This document shows, piece after piece, positions 27,086-36,096 of a stretch of DNA of 64,000 nt. Source of the DNA: Candidatus Methanophagales archaeon (GTDB lineage: Archaea; Halobacteriota; Syntropharchaeia; Alkanophagales; Methanospirareceae); assembly GCA_024699715.1 (NCBI GenBank), contig JANPRD010000002.1, positions 62,001 through 126,000 on the forward strand, in the 5' to 3' direction. Numbering within the stretch: the first letter of the stretch is position 1; every line of letters begins with the position of its first letter. Position numbers and translations under genes: made by a program. The notes beneath the pieces are model-generated. The model saw only the letters and a program-made list of their open reading frames with translations, made no database searches and was not told where the DNA came from.

Positions 27086-28282
27086 CTACTTCTTTCGCCG
27101 TGTTCTGCCCAAAATAATATTGCAGAGTGTTCCGAAGTCGCCACCGAGCGTGTCCGTCATTCCGAACTCTGGGACGGGTTCTACCTGATTTCCTTTCGGT
27201 GCTTCGCCTCGCATCTGCTCAACTAACGAGAACACTTGAGAGGCGCCTGTCGCACCTATTGGATGTCCTTTGCCGATTAAACCGCCTGAGGGATTCACCG
27301 CAATTCTACCGCCGATGTCCGTTTCGCCTTCTTCGGTTGCATCAGCAGCCTCGCCCCAGCCGAAGAATCCGAGAGCTTCCAACGCTATTATTTCAGCAAT
27401 CGTGAAGCAGTCGTGAACTTCAGCAACTTGAATATCTTTCGGCTCGATTCCCGCCTGTTTGAACGCCATTCTCGCAGAAGCGACCCTCGCTGCTGGCTTT
27501 ACCATGTCCTCCATTTTAGAGAGTGGCGTTCCACTGCCCTGACCTGTTCCCAGAATGTAAATGGGCGTGTCTGTGAATTTGCGGGCTTTCTCCGCAGCAC
27601 AAACGACGACAGCAGCAGCGCCGTCCGAGAAAGGACAGCAGTCCAAGAGCGTGAGAGGGTCGCACACCATTTTAGAGCGTAGCACATCCTCCACCTTCAA
27701 ATCACCGTATTTCTGGTAGAATTGAGCGAGCGGATTTCTTGCCCCGTGAAAGTGGTTCTTCACGGAGACGCATGCCATTTTCTCTCTCAACTTCTCCAAA
27801 GGGATGTCGTAGCGGTGAGCGTAGAGGCGGGCAGCCATCGCAAACACCCCAGGGAATGTCAAACCCGCAGCGGCTTCAGAGTAAGCATGACAAGCCATCG
27901 CAAATGTGCGTGTTGCGAAAGGCGTCCCCATCGCAAGAGCCTTCTCAACGCCTCCAGCGAGAACAACATCAAATGCGCCTGAAGCGACCCACATCGCAGC
28001 CTCTCTTATCGCAAGACCCGCAGATGCGCAGGCCCCCTCAACTCTTGTGGCGGGAATTTCCCCCAAATGCAAGTCAGCAGCGGAGAAAACCGCTGGCATC
28101 ACTTGACCCTCCTCAAATCCGAGCAGCGCAGCACCCTGAAATAACGCCTCTATCTCTCGCAAATCAATTCCAGCGTCTTCAACCGCTTTCAATGCCGCCT
28201 CCGAAAACAACTCCAACGCCGTCTTATCGCCCGCTTTACCGAATTTCGTATGCCCAACGCCTATTATCGCAACTTCCCGCAT
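27086..28282 (-). CDS. Archaeal-type thiolase (acetyl-CoA acetyltransferase family)
   Basis: 398 aa of the SCP-2/archaeal thiolase group. Start MREVAIIGVGHTKFGK; nucleophilic Cys in EGACASAGLAIREA; then FSDGAAAVVV, AEVHDCFTIAEIIALE with the active His, and NPSGGLIGKGHPIGATGASQ with the second catalytic His. It works in either direction: thiolysis in beta-oxidation or Claisen condensation. The order thiolase, DUF35, HBD, ECH suggests an acyl-CoA oxidation operon. No acyl-CoA dehydrogenase is in view. Confidence 0.92.
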   Translation of the reverse strand: MREVAIIGVGHTKFGKAGDKTALELFSEAALKAVEDAGIDLREIEALFQGAALLGFEEGQVMPAVFSAADLHLGEIPATRVEGACASAGLAIREAAMWVASGAFDVVLAGGVEKALAMGTPFATRTFAMACHAYSEAAAGLTFPGVFAMAARLYAHRYDIPLEKLREKMACVSVKNHFHGARNPLAQFYQKYGDLKVEDVLRSKMVCDPLTLLDCCPFSDGAAAVVVCAAEKARKFTDTPIYILGTGQGSGTPLSKMEDMVKPAARVASARMAFKQAGIEPKDIQVAEVHDCFTIAEIIALEALGFFGWGEAADATEEGETDIGGRIAVNPSGGLIGKGHPIGATGASQVFSLVEQMRGEAPKGNQVEPVPEFGMTDTLGGDFGTLCNIILGRTRRKK

Positions 28283-28375
28283 CCTAAACCCTCAAAAATC
28301 TCCACCTTAACTTATATCTTCCGCTAACGCACTACCTTCTCTTCTCTCATTTCCTCGCCTCGCCACATGCTGCCT

Positions 28376-28534
28376 TTATTTCCTACGCATGCGCATCTTC
28401 ACAACACACTCAAAATCACGATGCTCTGGCTTCTGCGAGCATTCCTCAACGCTCTCCATCACCTTCGTCAAGCAACTCGCCGTGTAGTCAGGGCATATTC
28501 GCCTGCCCTTCTCGCTCTTCCTTTTCTCTGACAT
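28376..28534 (-). CDS. Small basic four-cysteine protein
   Basis: 52 aa, family not recognised. It starts MSEKRKSEKGRRICPDY, has Cys at positions 14, 21, 32 and 44, and ends in a basic MRMRRK tail. The Cys spacing (C-x6-C, C-x10-C, C-x11-C) could bind a metal. It lies in the gap between thiolase and purE, on their strand. Uncertain because it is short and I saw no strong ribosome-binding site, but composition is protein-like throughout. Confidence 0.45.
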   Translation of the reverse strand: MSEKRKSEKGRRICPDYTASCLTKVMESVEECSQKPEHRDFECVVKMRMRRK

Positions 28535-28582
28535 CAAGACCGCTCTCCACCGCCAACAGTAAAAAACTCACTGCAAACGCCC

Positions 28583-28984
28583 TCACTTCTTCACATTCAG
28601 AATTCTCAAAGCGAGCAGAGCGGCATTCTCGCCGTTGTCTATGCCAACGACCGCCACTGGAACGCCAGCAGGCATCTGAACCATTGAAAGCAGTGCATCT
28701 AATCCCATCAACTTACCGCTCACGGGAACTCCAATCACAACTTTATCCGTTTTTGAGGCAATCACGCCCGGAAGCGCTGCTGAAAGTCCCGCAATCGCAA
28801 TAAACACCGATACTTCTTCGGATTTCTCCCGCAAATACCTGTCAAGCTCTTCAGGCTGCCTGTGTGCTGAAATCACTTTCAATTCGTAAGAAACGCCCTC
28901 TCGCTCAAGCACATTCACAACACGCTCCGCAATCGGCATGTCGCTCTCCGAACCCAAAATAACCGCTACTTCGCTCATTTTCAC
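28583..28984 (-). CDS. purE: N5-carboxyaminoimidazole ribonucleotide mutase PurE
   Basis: 133 aa. Motifs: [15 protein letters not shown] (substrate phosphate loop), [11 protein letters not shown] with the catalytic His, [47 protein letters not shown]. De novo purine synthesis step. The family's usual AGxxAHLPG is AGLSAALPG here, with Ala in place of His, seen in some archaeal PurE. Length is short-normal. It stands alone on the minus strand downstream of the hdrA pair. Confidence 0.9.
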   Translation of the reverse strand: MKMSEVAVILGSESDMPIAERVVNVLEREGVSYELKVISAHRQPEELDRYLREKSEEVSVFIAIAGLSAALPGVIASKTDKVVIGVPVSGKLMGLDALLSMVQMPAGVPVAVVGIDNGENAALLALRILNVKK

Positions 28985-29136
28985 CTCATTCTCCTCATTT
29001 CCTCTTCAGACAAAAAGCTGAAACAAAAAGAAAGTGAGGAAAGGCGAAAGTCCCAAGCAAAATTAGCGTCTAATAATTTCCAGTTCCTCCATTAGAATGC
29101 AGGGAGGGAGAAGAAAGGAAAGGAAGAAAGAAAAAA

Positions 29137-31212
29137 TCAAGAGGTAAATGTCTCTATTTGTGCATATATGTGCTTATCTCTGAAGTGTCTGACGGAGGCG
29201 GCGCCTGAAGGACACATTCCAACACAGCACCCGCATCCTTTGCATATTGCCTCGTTCACTCGTGTGATGTGCCTCTCTTCGTCAAACTCAATCGCACCGA
29301 AAGGACATACTTTCTCGCAGCAACGACAACCGACGCACATATCCTCGCTCACTTCAGATGTCGCAGGCTCAATCTCGGCGACGCCTTTCACGAGGTATGC
29401 GAGCGCAGCAGAAGCGGCTGCCCTCCCTTGAGCCACTGTGTCAGTAATGTCCTTCGGACCTTGACAGCATCCTGCGACGAAAATGCCATCAATTGCGGTG
29501 TCAACAGGTCTCAACTTCGGATGCGCCTCAAGGAGGAAGCCGTCAGCAGACTTAGAGAGCTTCAGCATGCTTATTACTTCCTCCGCAGTGTCGCTTGGTC
29601 TTATACCGACGCCAAGCACGACCAAGTCCGCTTCCAATTCGTAAGTCTCGCCGAGCATCGTGTCCTCAGCCCTCACGACCAATCTGTCGCTACCAGGCTT
29701 CTGATATATCTCGCCAGGAAGACCCCTGCGGTAGACAACGCCCTCCTTCAGCACTTCGTCCCAGAACTCCTCAAACCCTTTTCCGAATGCTCGCACATCT
29801 TGGTAAAGCACCGTAACATTCGCATCAGGAAGCTTTTCCTTGACAAAATGTGCCTGCTTCATCAGATACATGCAGCATATACGAGAGCAGTATGGGTAGC
29901 CTGTCTGCTTGTTCCTTGAACCCACGCAACTGATGAAAACCACATCCTTCGGCTCCCTCCCATTTACAATGATTTTTCCACCTGTTGGACCTGTGGGACT
30001 CGCAAGTCGCTCAAATTCCAATCCAGTGATGACATTCGGGTATTCTCCGTAGTGGTATTCAGGCAGCAAGCGAGGGTCAATAATGTCGTAGCCAGTTGCG
30101 ACAATAATCGTGCCGACCTTGAACTGTGCTTCTTTATCCTTCTGTGAGAAGTCTATCGCATCTTCCTTGCACGCAGCCATGCAAGGCGTCTTCGCCTTTC
30201 CAGCACGAACATCCTCTAAAGTTGCATCTCCGCACTTACCGTTCTTGAGAAGCGAGCAATTCTCGGCATCAACGAGGAAAACAGGCGGAACGGCGAAAGA
30301 GAAAGGCATGTAAATCGCCTTGCGTTTGCTCAATCCCTCATTATACTCGTCAGGAACTTCAACAGGACACACTTTCGCACATTCACCGCAACCCGTGCAT
30401 TTGTTCTCGTCCACGAACCTCGCCTTCTTCCGCACCTTCACCTCGTAGTTCCCGATGAAACCGCTGACATCTTCAATGTCTGTGTGCGTCAACAACACAA
30501 TATTCGGATGAGCACCGACTTCAATCATACGAGGCGCCAAGAACGAGGAAACACTCTTCATTACTGGGAATGTCTTGCTGAGTTGAGCCGCATGACCTCC
30601 GATTGAAGGCTTCTTCTCCACCAAATACACACGGAAGCCCGCATCCGCAATGTCCAACGCCGCTTGAATGCCTGCGACGCCACCGCCAATGACGAGCGCA
30701 GCGGGCTCAACATTCACCTCCTTCTGCTCCAACGCCTCAAGCAGCGATGCCCTTGCGACCGCAGCACGCACAATCTCCTTCGCCTTCTCTGTCGCTTCCT
30801 CCTTGTAGTCAACATGCGGCCACGAGCAGTGCTCACGAATATTCGCCTGCTCAAAGTAGAAAGGGTTCAAGCCGTTGTCAGCGCATACTTTGCGGAATGT
30901 GAGCTCGTGCATCCTCGGCGAGCAAGCAGCGACAATCACCCTGTTTATGCGACCCGCCTTCAAATCCTCCGCAATCAGCCCTTGACCGGGGTCAGAACAC
31001 ATGTAAATGTAATTTCTTGCGAGAACAACATTCGGTAGCGTCTTCGCATAGTCCCTGACCGCCTCAACATCCACCGTAAGCGCAATATTTATACCGCAGT
31101 GGCATACATACACGCCTATCCTCGGTTTCTCCACGCCTCGCTCCTCTAACTCCTCCGCTTTCTCCGCTTCTTCAACAGCCCTCATTCGCAGCAGCAACCT
31201 CTTCTCCCTCAC
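29137..31212 (-). CDS. HdrA-like protein, full domain set but missing the DCSAC cysteines
   Basis: 691 aa from GTG 31212 (AGGAGGGG upstream). Order: short Glu/Ala-rich leader; N-terminal HdrA domain with its Cys (GVYVCHCGINIA, ACSPRMHELTF, REHCSWPH); FAD module (IGGGVAGIQAALDIADAG); inserted ferredoxin (CTGCGECAKVCP); YCSRICCMYLMKQAH; two C-terminal clusters (CVGCRCCEKVCP, CKGCGCCVGMCP). Where other HdrA read FPTLDCSACILTPRM this one reads FPVMKSVSSFLAPRM, so both Cys are lost. It is second in an operon after a shorter HdrA-like gene. It is likely to be half of a heterodimeric flavin/Fe-S hub; partner proteins are unknown. Confidence 0.84.
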   Translation of the reverse strand: MREKRLLLRMRAVEEAEKAEELEERGVEKPRIGVYVCHCGINIALTVDVEAVRDYAKTLPNVVLARNYIYMCSDPGQGLIAEDLKAGRINRVIVAACSPRMHELTFRKVCADNGLNPFYFEQANIREHCSWPHVDYKEEATEKAKEIVRAAVARASLLEALEQKEVNVEPAALVIGGGVAGIQAALDIADAGFRVYLVEKKPSIGGHAAQLSKTFPVMKSVSSFLAPRMIEVGAHPNIVLLTHTDIEDVSGFIGNYEVKVRKKARFVDENKCTGCGECAKVCPVEVPDEYNEGLSKRKAIYMPFSFAVPPVFLVDAENCSLLKNGKCGDATLEDVRAGKAKTPCMAACKEDAIDFSQKDKEAQFKVGTIIVATGYDIIDPRLLPEYHYGEYPNVITGLEFERLASPTGPTGGKIIVNGREPKDVVFISCVGSRNKQTGYPYCSRICCMYLMKQAHFVKEKLPDANVTVLYQDVRAFGKGFEEFWDEVLKEGVVYRRGLPGEIYQKPGSDRLVVRAEDTMLGETYELEADLVVLGVGIRPSDTAEEVISMLKLSKSADGFLLEAHPKLRPVDTAIDGIFVAGCCQGPKDITDTVAQGRAAASAALAYLVKGVAEIEPATSEVSEDMCVGCRCCEKVCPFGAIEFDEERHITRVNEAICKGCGCCVGMCPSGAASVRHFRDKHIYAQIETFTS
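29605..29733. repeat. Near-identical block shared with the neighbouring hdrA-like gene (copy 1)
   Basis: 129 nt matching 31645-31773 with only two differences (29620 and 29668), while flanking aligned coding sequence diverges visibly. It encodes the LVVLGVG to GEIYQKPGSDRL part of the FAD module. Suggests recent gene conversion. Confidence 0.75.
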
Positions 31213-31284
31213 CAGCCCCTCCTTCAGACCTCTTTTCCTCCTCCGCCATTTTCAACACCTTCAACCTTCAAACGCCCCTCTCTT

Positions 31285-32958
31285 CTAACTACTGCCACCT
31301 CCACTGCCACTGCTACTACCGCTCGCAGCTACGGAAGAAATCTCCTTTGCAGCGAATTGAAGCGAAGCTGCGGTGAGCGGCTTCTCCTCCATCTCAACCA
31401 CACGAGGCTTCACACGCACCTTCTTCTTCGCAAGATATACGAGAGCTGCGGAAGCTGCTGCCTTACCTTGCTGAACGCTGTCAGGAATGTCCTTCGGTCC
31501 TTGAGCGCAGCCTGCGATGAAAACGCCCGGTATTTCGGTCTCAATCGGCATCGCCTTCGGATGCTTCTCCGCAAAGAACTTGTCAGGCGAGAGCTTCAAA
31601 TTCAGCACCTCAAGAATCTGCTTCGTGCCGTCGCTCGGTCTCAGACCGACGCCAAGCACAACCAAGTCCGCTTCCAATTCGTAAGTCTCGCCGAGCATCG
31701 TGTCCTCCGCCCTCACGACCAATCTGTCGCTACCAGGCTTCTGATATATCTCGCCAGGAAGACCCCTGCGGTATGTGATGCCTTCGGACTGAACTCTGTC
31801 GTAGAATTCCTCGTAGCCTTTACCGAAAGCCCTCACATCTTGGTAAAGTATTGTGATTTTCACGCCATGCGTTTTTTCGTGCAAGAGATGTGCGTGCTTC
31901 GCAAGATACATGCAGCAAACACGACTGCAATACGGATAACCCAACTGCTTGTTCCTTGAACCTACGCATGAAATGAAAACTGCATCCTTCGGCTCCTTAC
32001 CATTAATCATAATTTTACCGCCTGTAGGACCAGAAGCACTGCTCAATCGCTCAAATTCCAATCCAGTTATGACATTTGGGTATTCTTCGTAGTGGTATTC
32101 AGGCAATAAGCGAGGGTCAATAATGTCGTAGCCAGTCGCAATAATGATGACGCCGACATTCAACTCAACGATTTCATCCTTCATGTCAAAGTTTATCGCA
32201 CCGGGACCGCAGGCTTCCATGCAAGGTGTCTTCGCCTTTCCAGCACGAATGTCATCAATCGTGACCTTACCGCACTTCCCTCGCTTTACCATCATGCAGT
32301 GCTCAGGGTCAACCGTGTAAACAGCGGGAACCGCCTGCGGAAACGCAATATAAATTGATGAACGCTTTCCAAGCCCTTCATCAAACTCGTTCGGCCACTT
32401 GTTCTTGAACCTGCACGCTTCCGCACACATGCCACAACCCGTGCATTTGTTCTCGTCAACATACCTCGCCTTCCTTCGCACTTTCACCTTGAAGTTCCCC
32501 ACTTCTCCGCTCACTTCCACTACTTCAGAGTAAGTCATCAAATTTATCAGCGGATGGCGACCAACATCCACCATTCTCGGCGTTAAAATGCATGCGGAGC
32601 AGTCCAAAGTCGGAAATGTTTTGTCCAATTGTGCCATGTGTCCGCCTATGAACGGCTTCCTCTCAACGAGATGCACCTTAAATCCCGCATCCGCAATTCC
32701 GAGTGCCGCATACATGCCTGTAATTCCTGCACCGACGACAAGTGCTTCCGGAACAACCTCAATTTCCTTCTCCTCAACCTCGCCGAGGTATGCTCGCTCC
32801 ATCGTATCTCTTATGCCTTGCATCTTCGGCTTCGTTGCATCCTCTATTGTCTCCTCCGCATGCTGTTTTGCCTCTTCTTCGCCACCACTACCGCCACCGC
32901 TGACACCCTCTTTTCCCGCTTCTAACTCTGATTTCTCCTCAATCTCATCTCCAGACAT
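31285..32958 (-). CDS. Truncated HdrA-like protein (FAD module plus inserted ferredoxin only)
   Basis: 557 aa from ATG 32958, preceded by GAGGGGTGG. After a Glu/Gly/Ser-rich 60-residue leader it goes straight into the FAD module (VVGAGITGMYAALGIADAG, GGHMAQLDKTF, DCSACILTPRM), the inserted ferredoxin (CTGCGMCAEACRF, HCMMVKRGKCG, CMEACGPGAI) and YCSRVCCMYLAKHAH. It lacks the N-terminal HdrA domain and the C-terminal two-cluster ferredoxin, ending instead in a Gly/Ser tail. First gene of a pair with the full-length copy at 29137; the two together match the domain order of the fused HdrA at 56945. Confidence 0.82.
   Translation of the reverse strand: MSGDEIEEKSELEAGKEGVSGGGSGGEEEAKQHAEETIEDATKPKMQGIRDTMERAYLGEVEEKEIEVVPEALVVGAGITGMYAALGIADAGFKVHLVERKPFIGGHMAQLDKTFPTLDCSACILTPRMVDVGRHPLINLMTYSEVVEVSGEVGNFKVKVRRKARYVDENKCTGCGMCAEACRFKNKWPNEFDEGLGKRSSIYIAFPQAVPAVYTVDPEHCMMVKRGKCGKVTIDDIRAGKAKTPCMEACGPGAINFDMKDEIVELNVGVIIIATGYDIIDPRLLPEYHYEEYPNVITGLEFERLSSASGPTGGKIMINGKEPKDAVFISCVGSRNKQLGYPYCSRVCCMYLAKHAHLLHEKTHGVKITILYQDVRAFGKGYEEFYDRVQSEGITYRRGLPGEIYQKPGSDRLVVRAEDTMLGETYELEADLVVLGVGLRPSDGTKQILEVLNLKLSPDKFFAEKHPKAMPIETEIPGVFIAGCAQGPKDIPDSVQQGKAAASAALVYLAKKKVRVKPRVVEMEEKPLTAASLQFAAKEISSVAASGSSSGSGGGSS
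31645..31773. repeat. Near-identical block shared with the neighbouring hdrA-like gene (copy 2)
   Basis: Partner of 29605-29733, offset by 2,040 nt, two mismatches in 129 nt. Confidence 0.75.
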
Positions 32959-33130
32959 TTTCCACCCCTCCCTCAAATTTAACCAAAACGCTCATTTTAA
33001 ATCTTTCCATTTTTTCCCATCGCTTCTCCTCTCTCTTCTCCTCTCTTACCCTCACTCTCCTCTCCTTACTTTCCCCTTCCCTACTACTACGCCACTACTT
33101 GTCCCTCAACTCTCACGCCACACTACTAAC

Positions 33131-33176
33131 CTGAGTTAAGAGACGAGCCTGCTCTGAGTTAAGGGACGAGCCTTCT
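33131..33176. repeat. 23-bp tandem duplication across the aspS stop codon
   Basis: Two adjacent copies (33131-33153, 33154-33176) of CTGAGTTAAGRGACGAGCCT plus KCT, differing at two bases. The second copy contains the aspS stop (TTA at 33159-33161 on the plus strand), so the duplication repeats the gene's last codons and stop downstream of it. Confidence 0.85.
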
Positions 33177-34581
33177 CCTGTCTCTCGGGAACAAAATGAC
33201 CTCTCTTATGTTTTCAATGTTGAGCATGGTCATCAGCAGTCGCTCAATTCCCAAGCCGAAGCCCGCATGCGGGGGCATTCCATACTTGAATGCTTCCAAG
33301 TAGAACCTGAAACTCTCTGGGTTCAAGCCACGAGCAGCGATATTTTTGCGTAGCAGTTCGTAGTCGTGTATGCGCTGCGAGCCTGAAGCGAGCTCCAAGC
33401 GTGGATGCATCAAGTCAAATGCGTTGCATGTCTCTCTCCCTAAGTCGCATCCGTTGCCTCCGTTGCCTCCGTCGCCCCCGTCACCTCTGTCGTTGTCCGT
33501 GTTTGTTCTGTGTTCGCTCTCACTCGCAACGGCTGCGGCAGGGCATCGCATAGTAAGGCTTTATTTCGCAAGGCCAGTCGGTAATGAAGTAGTGAGCGCC
33601 GATGAGCTCGCCGAGTGTCTTCTCAGCAAGCGTGCTCAAATCTTCGCCCCACTCCATTTCAATGCCTTCTTCAGCGAGGAGTTCAAGCGCCTTCTCGTAA
33701 GTTATGCGTTCAAACGGCTTCTTCGGCACTTCTAAAGAAATGTTGAGAGCTTTTAGCCCTTCGTATTCAGCGACGCCCTCGTAAATGTGAACGACGAGGT
33801 CTTCAAGCAGAGACATCACATATTCATGGTCGGCGAACGCAACCTCAACATCCAAAGAAGTCGCTTCATTCAGGTGCTTCGTTGTGTCATGCTCTTCCGC
33901 CCTGAATATCGGACCTATTTCGTAAACGGCATCAAAGCCAGACGCCATCATCATCTGCTTATACAACTGCGGGCTTTGATTCAGGAACGCCTCTCTCTCA
34001 AAATACGAGATTGGGAAGAGTGCAGCGCCTCCTTCCGTTGCGGTTGAGACAATTTTGGGCGTGTTTATCTCAACGAAGCCACGAGCATCTAAGAACTCAC
34101 GGGCTAACTTCAGCACTCTCGCACGCAGTAAAAAAATCTGCTTCACCCTTTCTGAACGCAAATCCATGAAACGGGCATCAAGCCTCGTGTCAAGGTTCGC
34201 AGGAACTCTGCCCGTGACATCTAAAGGCAGTTCAGGCTTCGCCTCACTTAACACTTCCACTCTCTTCGGAACTATCTCAAAACCACGAGGCGCCCTTTTC
34301 TCCGCCTTCAAAACGCCGATAACCGCAACGACTGACTCCCTGCTGATTTTACGAAAGCGCTCAAGCATCTCCTCGCCCACAGTCTCCTTGCGTAGCGTTA
34401 CCTGCGTTACTCCGCCCCTGTCTCTGATGAGAGCGAAGAGGACGCCTCCCAAATCCCGCTTATCGTGGAGCCATCCTGCGACGCACACCTCACGACCGTC
34501 ATCCGCAGCAGAAAGCTCGTTTGAATACTTCCTACATGACCTCAAGAAACGCAAGAATTCCAAGTCAAGCAAGCTACCCAT
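33159..34581 (-). CDS. aspS: Aspartyl-tRNA synthetase AspS (non-discriminating archaeal type), frameshifted at an insert
   Basis: Charges tRNA-Asp. Start ATG 34581 ([20 protein letters not shown]); the longer frame to 34680 adds a Ser/Lys repeat. Anticodon-binding OB fold ([20 protein letters not shown]), class II motif 2 ([22 protein letters not shown]) and motif 3 ([20 protein letters not shown]) are present. After KPYYAMP the frame ends; the next frame runs through an Asn/Asp/Gly-rich insert ([15 protein letters not shown]) into [20 protein letters not shown]. Removing one C from CCC near 33547 joins them. The insert sits where the family has a short DNPE-type loop. Confidence 0.87.
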
Positions 34582-34691
34582 GACCCTCTCACTTCTCACG
34601 CCTCCACACACACTCACCTCTCGCCACTCGCTCTTCGCACACTCGCTCTTCGCACGCTTGCTCTTTGCACACTCGCTCACCTGCTTAGGCG

Positions 34692-35075
34692 CTATTCTTC
34701 CAGAAGTTTCGCATTCACGACGCCGTCTTGACCGGGTCTGCTCGTCACAACCGCCCTTCCGAGCTCTGTTTCGACAATTGCACCCCTCGTAACGATGTTT
34801 CTTCGCTTGAAATGCGGGTTCGCTGGATTTTCAACAACGCTCAGAATCCTCACCTTGCGAGTCACACCGCTCCTCGGGTCTGAAACATTCGCAAAATCGC
34901 AACGCAATAGCCTGACTTTCGTGTTTCCGCCTCTCACCCGCAAGACCTTCCTCCTTGCTTCCTCGCTCACCGTCGTCTCTGAAGGCTCTCTGCCCGCCTC
35001 GTGCTTCCTCTTCTTGCGATGCTTGTGGTATCTACCGCCTGATGCCTTCCTTGCAGAGCGACCTTGCCACCTCAC
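34692..35075 (-). CDS. rps8e: Ribosomal protein eS8
   Basis: 127 aa from GTG 35075 (reads [20 protein letters not shown] after the start and Arg), the canonical eS8 opening; a longer frame to 35102 adds a non-homologous leader. Further family features: [40 protein letters not shown] and a C-terminal [13 protein letters not shown]. Lies between aspS and a small zinc ribbon, same strand. Confidence 0.92.
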   Translation of the reverse strand: MRWQGRSARKASGGRYHKHRKKRKHEAGREPSETTVSEEARRKVLRVRGGNTKVRLLRCDFANVSDPRSGVTRKVRILSVVENPANPHFKRRNIVTRGAIVETELGRAVVTSRPGQDGVVNAKLLEE

Positions 35076-35143
35076 TCCTCTCACCCCCTCACACGCCTCC
35101 ACGCCTCACATGCATCAAACGCCTGCTCACACGCCTGACTTGT

Positions 35144-35305
35144 TCAAGGGCCCTGAAAACCGCACTTCTCGCAAATGTAGGGGTTTCCCAGACGCCTGCA
35201 CTTCACGCACCTCGCTATCTCAACCTCACCGCAATTCGGGCACGGAAACACCGTGAATCCTTTTTCCAAGAGACGAATTCCGCAAGATGTGCAATACTCG
35301 CTCAT
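35144..35305 (-). CDS. Small archaeal zinc-ribbon protein (HVO_2753-like)
   Basis: 53 aa with four paired zinc knuckles: YCTSCG, PCPNCG, RCVKCR and ICEKCGF, ending CGFQGP. This CxxC ladder and the CGFxGP end match a widespread archaeal small zinc-finger family (HVO_2753 group), in which zinc binding is known and cellular role is not settled. It overlaps the end of tsaC by 80 nt and lies upstream of eS8 on the same strand. Confidence 0.75.
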   Translation of the reverse strand: MSEYCTSCGIRLLEKGFTVFPCPNCGEVEIARCVKCRRLGNPYICEKCGFQGP

Positions 35306-36035
35306 ATCCCGCACCTCTCCTCAACACCAATCGCTCCACCGCATTTAATCCTCTCTCCCTTCTTCCCTTTTCCTTTTCTGCTTTTCCTTGCAAGCCACCC
35401 TGCGACGAGATGACACCACTGCCACCTGAACCTGTCCCTGTCGCCGATGCTGCCGATGCCGACGATGCCTCCGATGCCTCTGAAACCGCCGAAAACGCAG
35501 AGACGGAGAGGCACACAACTGTTGAGGGCTCTCCGTAAGGGCAACGACCGCCATTTAATTTGAAATCTGCTTCTATTTCAACATCCTCAAAACTCGCAGG
35601 TGGCTTCTTCCCCGAAAGATTTGCGCTTGTTGCGGTCAGCGGGCGACCAAATGCAGTGATTAAACGGAGGGCAATCTCATGTTCGGGCATCCTCACGCCA
35701 ACAAGCGGAGAACCCCCAGTCAATATCTCAGGCAGAACAGCCCTGCGAGGAAGAAGCACCGTCACAGGCCCAGGAAGCAGAGCATTCAATATCTCCTCAA
35801 CCTCCGCAGATTCAACAATCGCAACGCTCTCAAGCATCTCAAAAGAAGAGACCGCTACTGAAATCGGCTTTTTGAAGGCACGACCCTTCAATTCAAACAC
35901 ACGACGCACCGCTCTCTCAGAGAGGGCATCCGCACCAAGCCCGTAAACTGTTTCGGTGGGATAAACAACAACGCCACCGCTCTCCAGCACCTCAACCGCC
36001 TTCTCAAGCTCACGCTCTATATCCTCCGTCAGCAT
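35226..36035 (-). CDS. Threonylcarbamoyl-AMP synthase TsaC/Sua5 family
   Basis: 269 aa from ATG 36035. Core motifs: [68 protein letters not shown] and STVVCL. Makes threonylcarbamoyl-AMP, used with KEOPS (Bud32 at 6 kb) for t6A37. After the core comes a long Ser/Ala/Gly insert ([21 protein letters not shown]) then [12 protein letters not shown], the normal family end. The reading frame then continues 27 codons into the zinc-ribbon gene, so the native stop may have been lost. Confidence 0.88.
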   Translation of the reverse strand: MLTEDIERELEKAVEVLESGGVVVYPTETVYGLGADALSERAVRRVFELKGRAFKKPISVAVSSFEMLESVAIVESAEVEEILNALLPGPVTVLLPRRAVLPEILTGGSPLVGVRMPEHEIALRLITAFGRPLTATSANLSGKKPPASFEDVEIEADFKLNGGRCPYGEPSTVVCLSVSAFSAVSEASEASSASAASATGTGSGGSGVISSQGGLQGKAEKEKGRRERGLNAVERLVLRRGAGYERVLHILRNSSLGKRIHGVSVPELR

Positions 36036-36096
36036 CACTCTCGCCTTGCATTTGTTCTCGGAATTGAAAAGGTTGCGTGGAAAAATTAAGAGAGAA

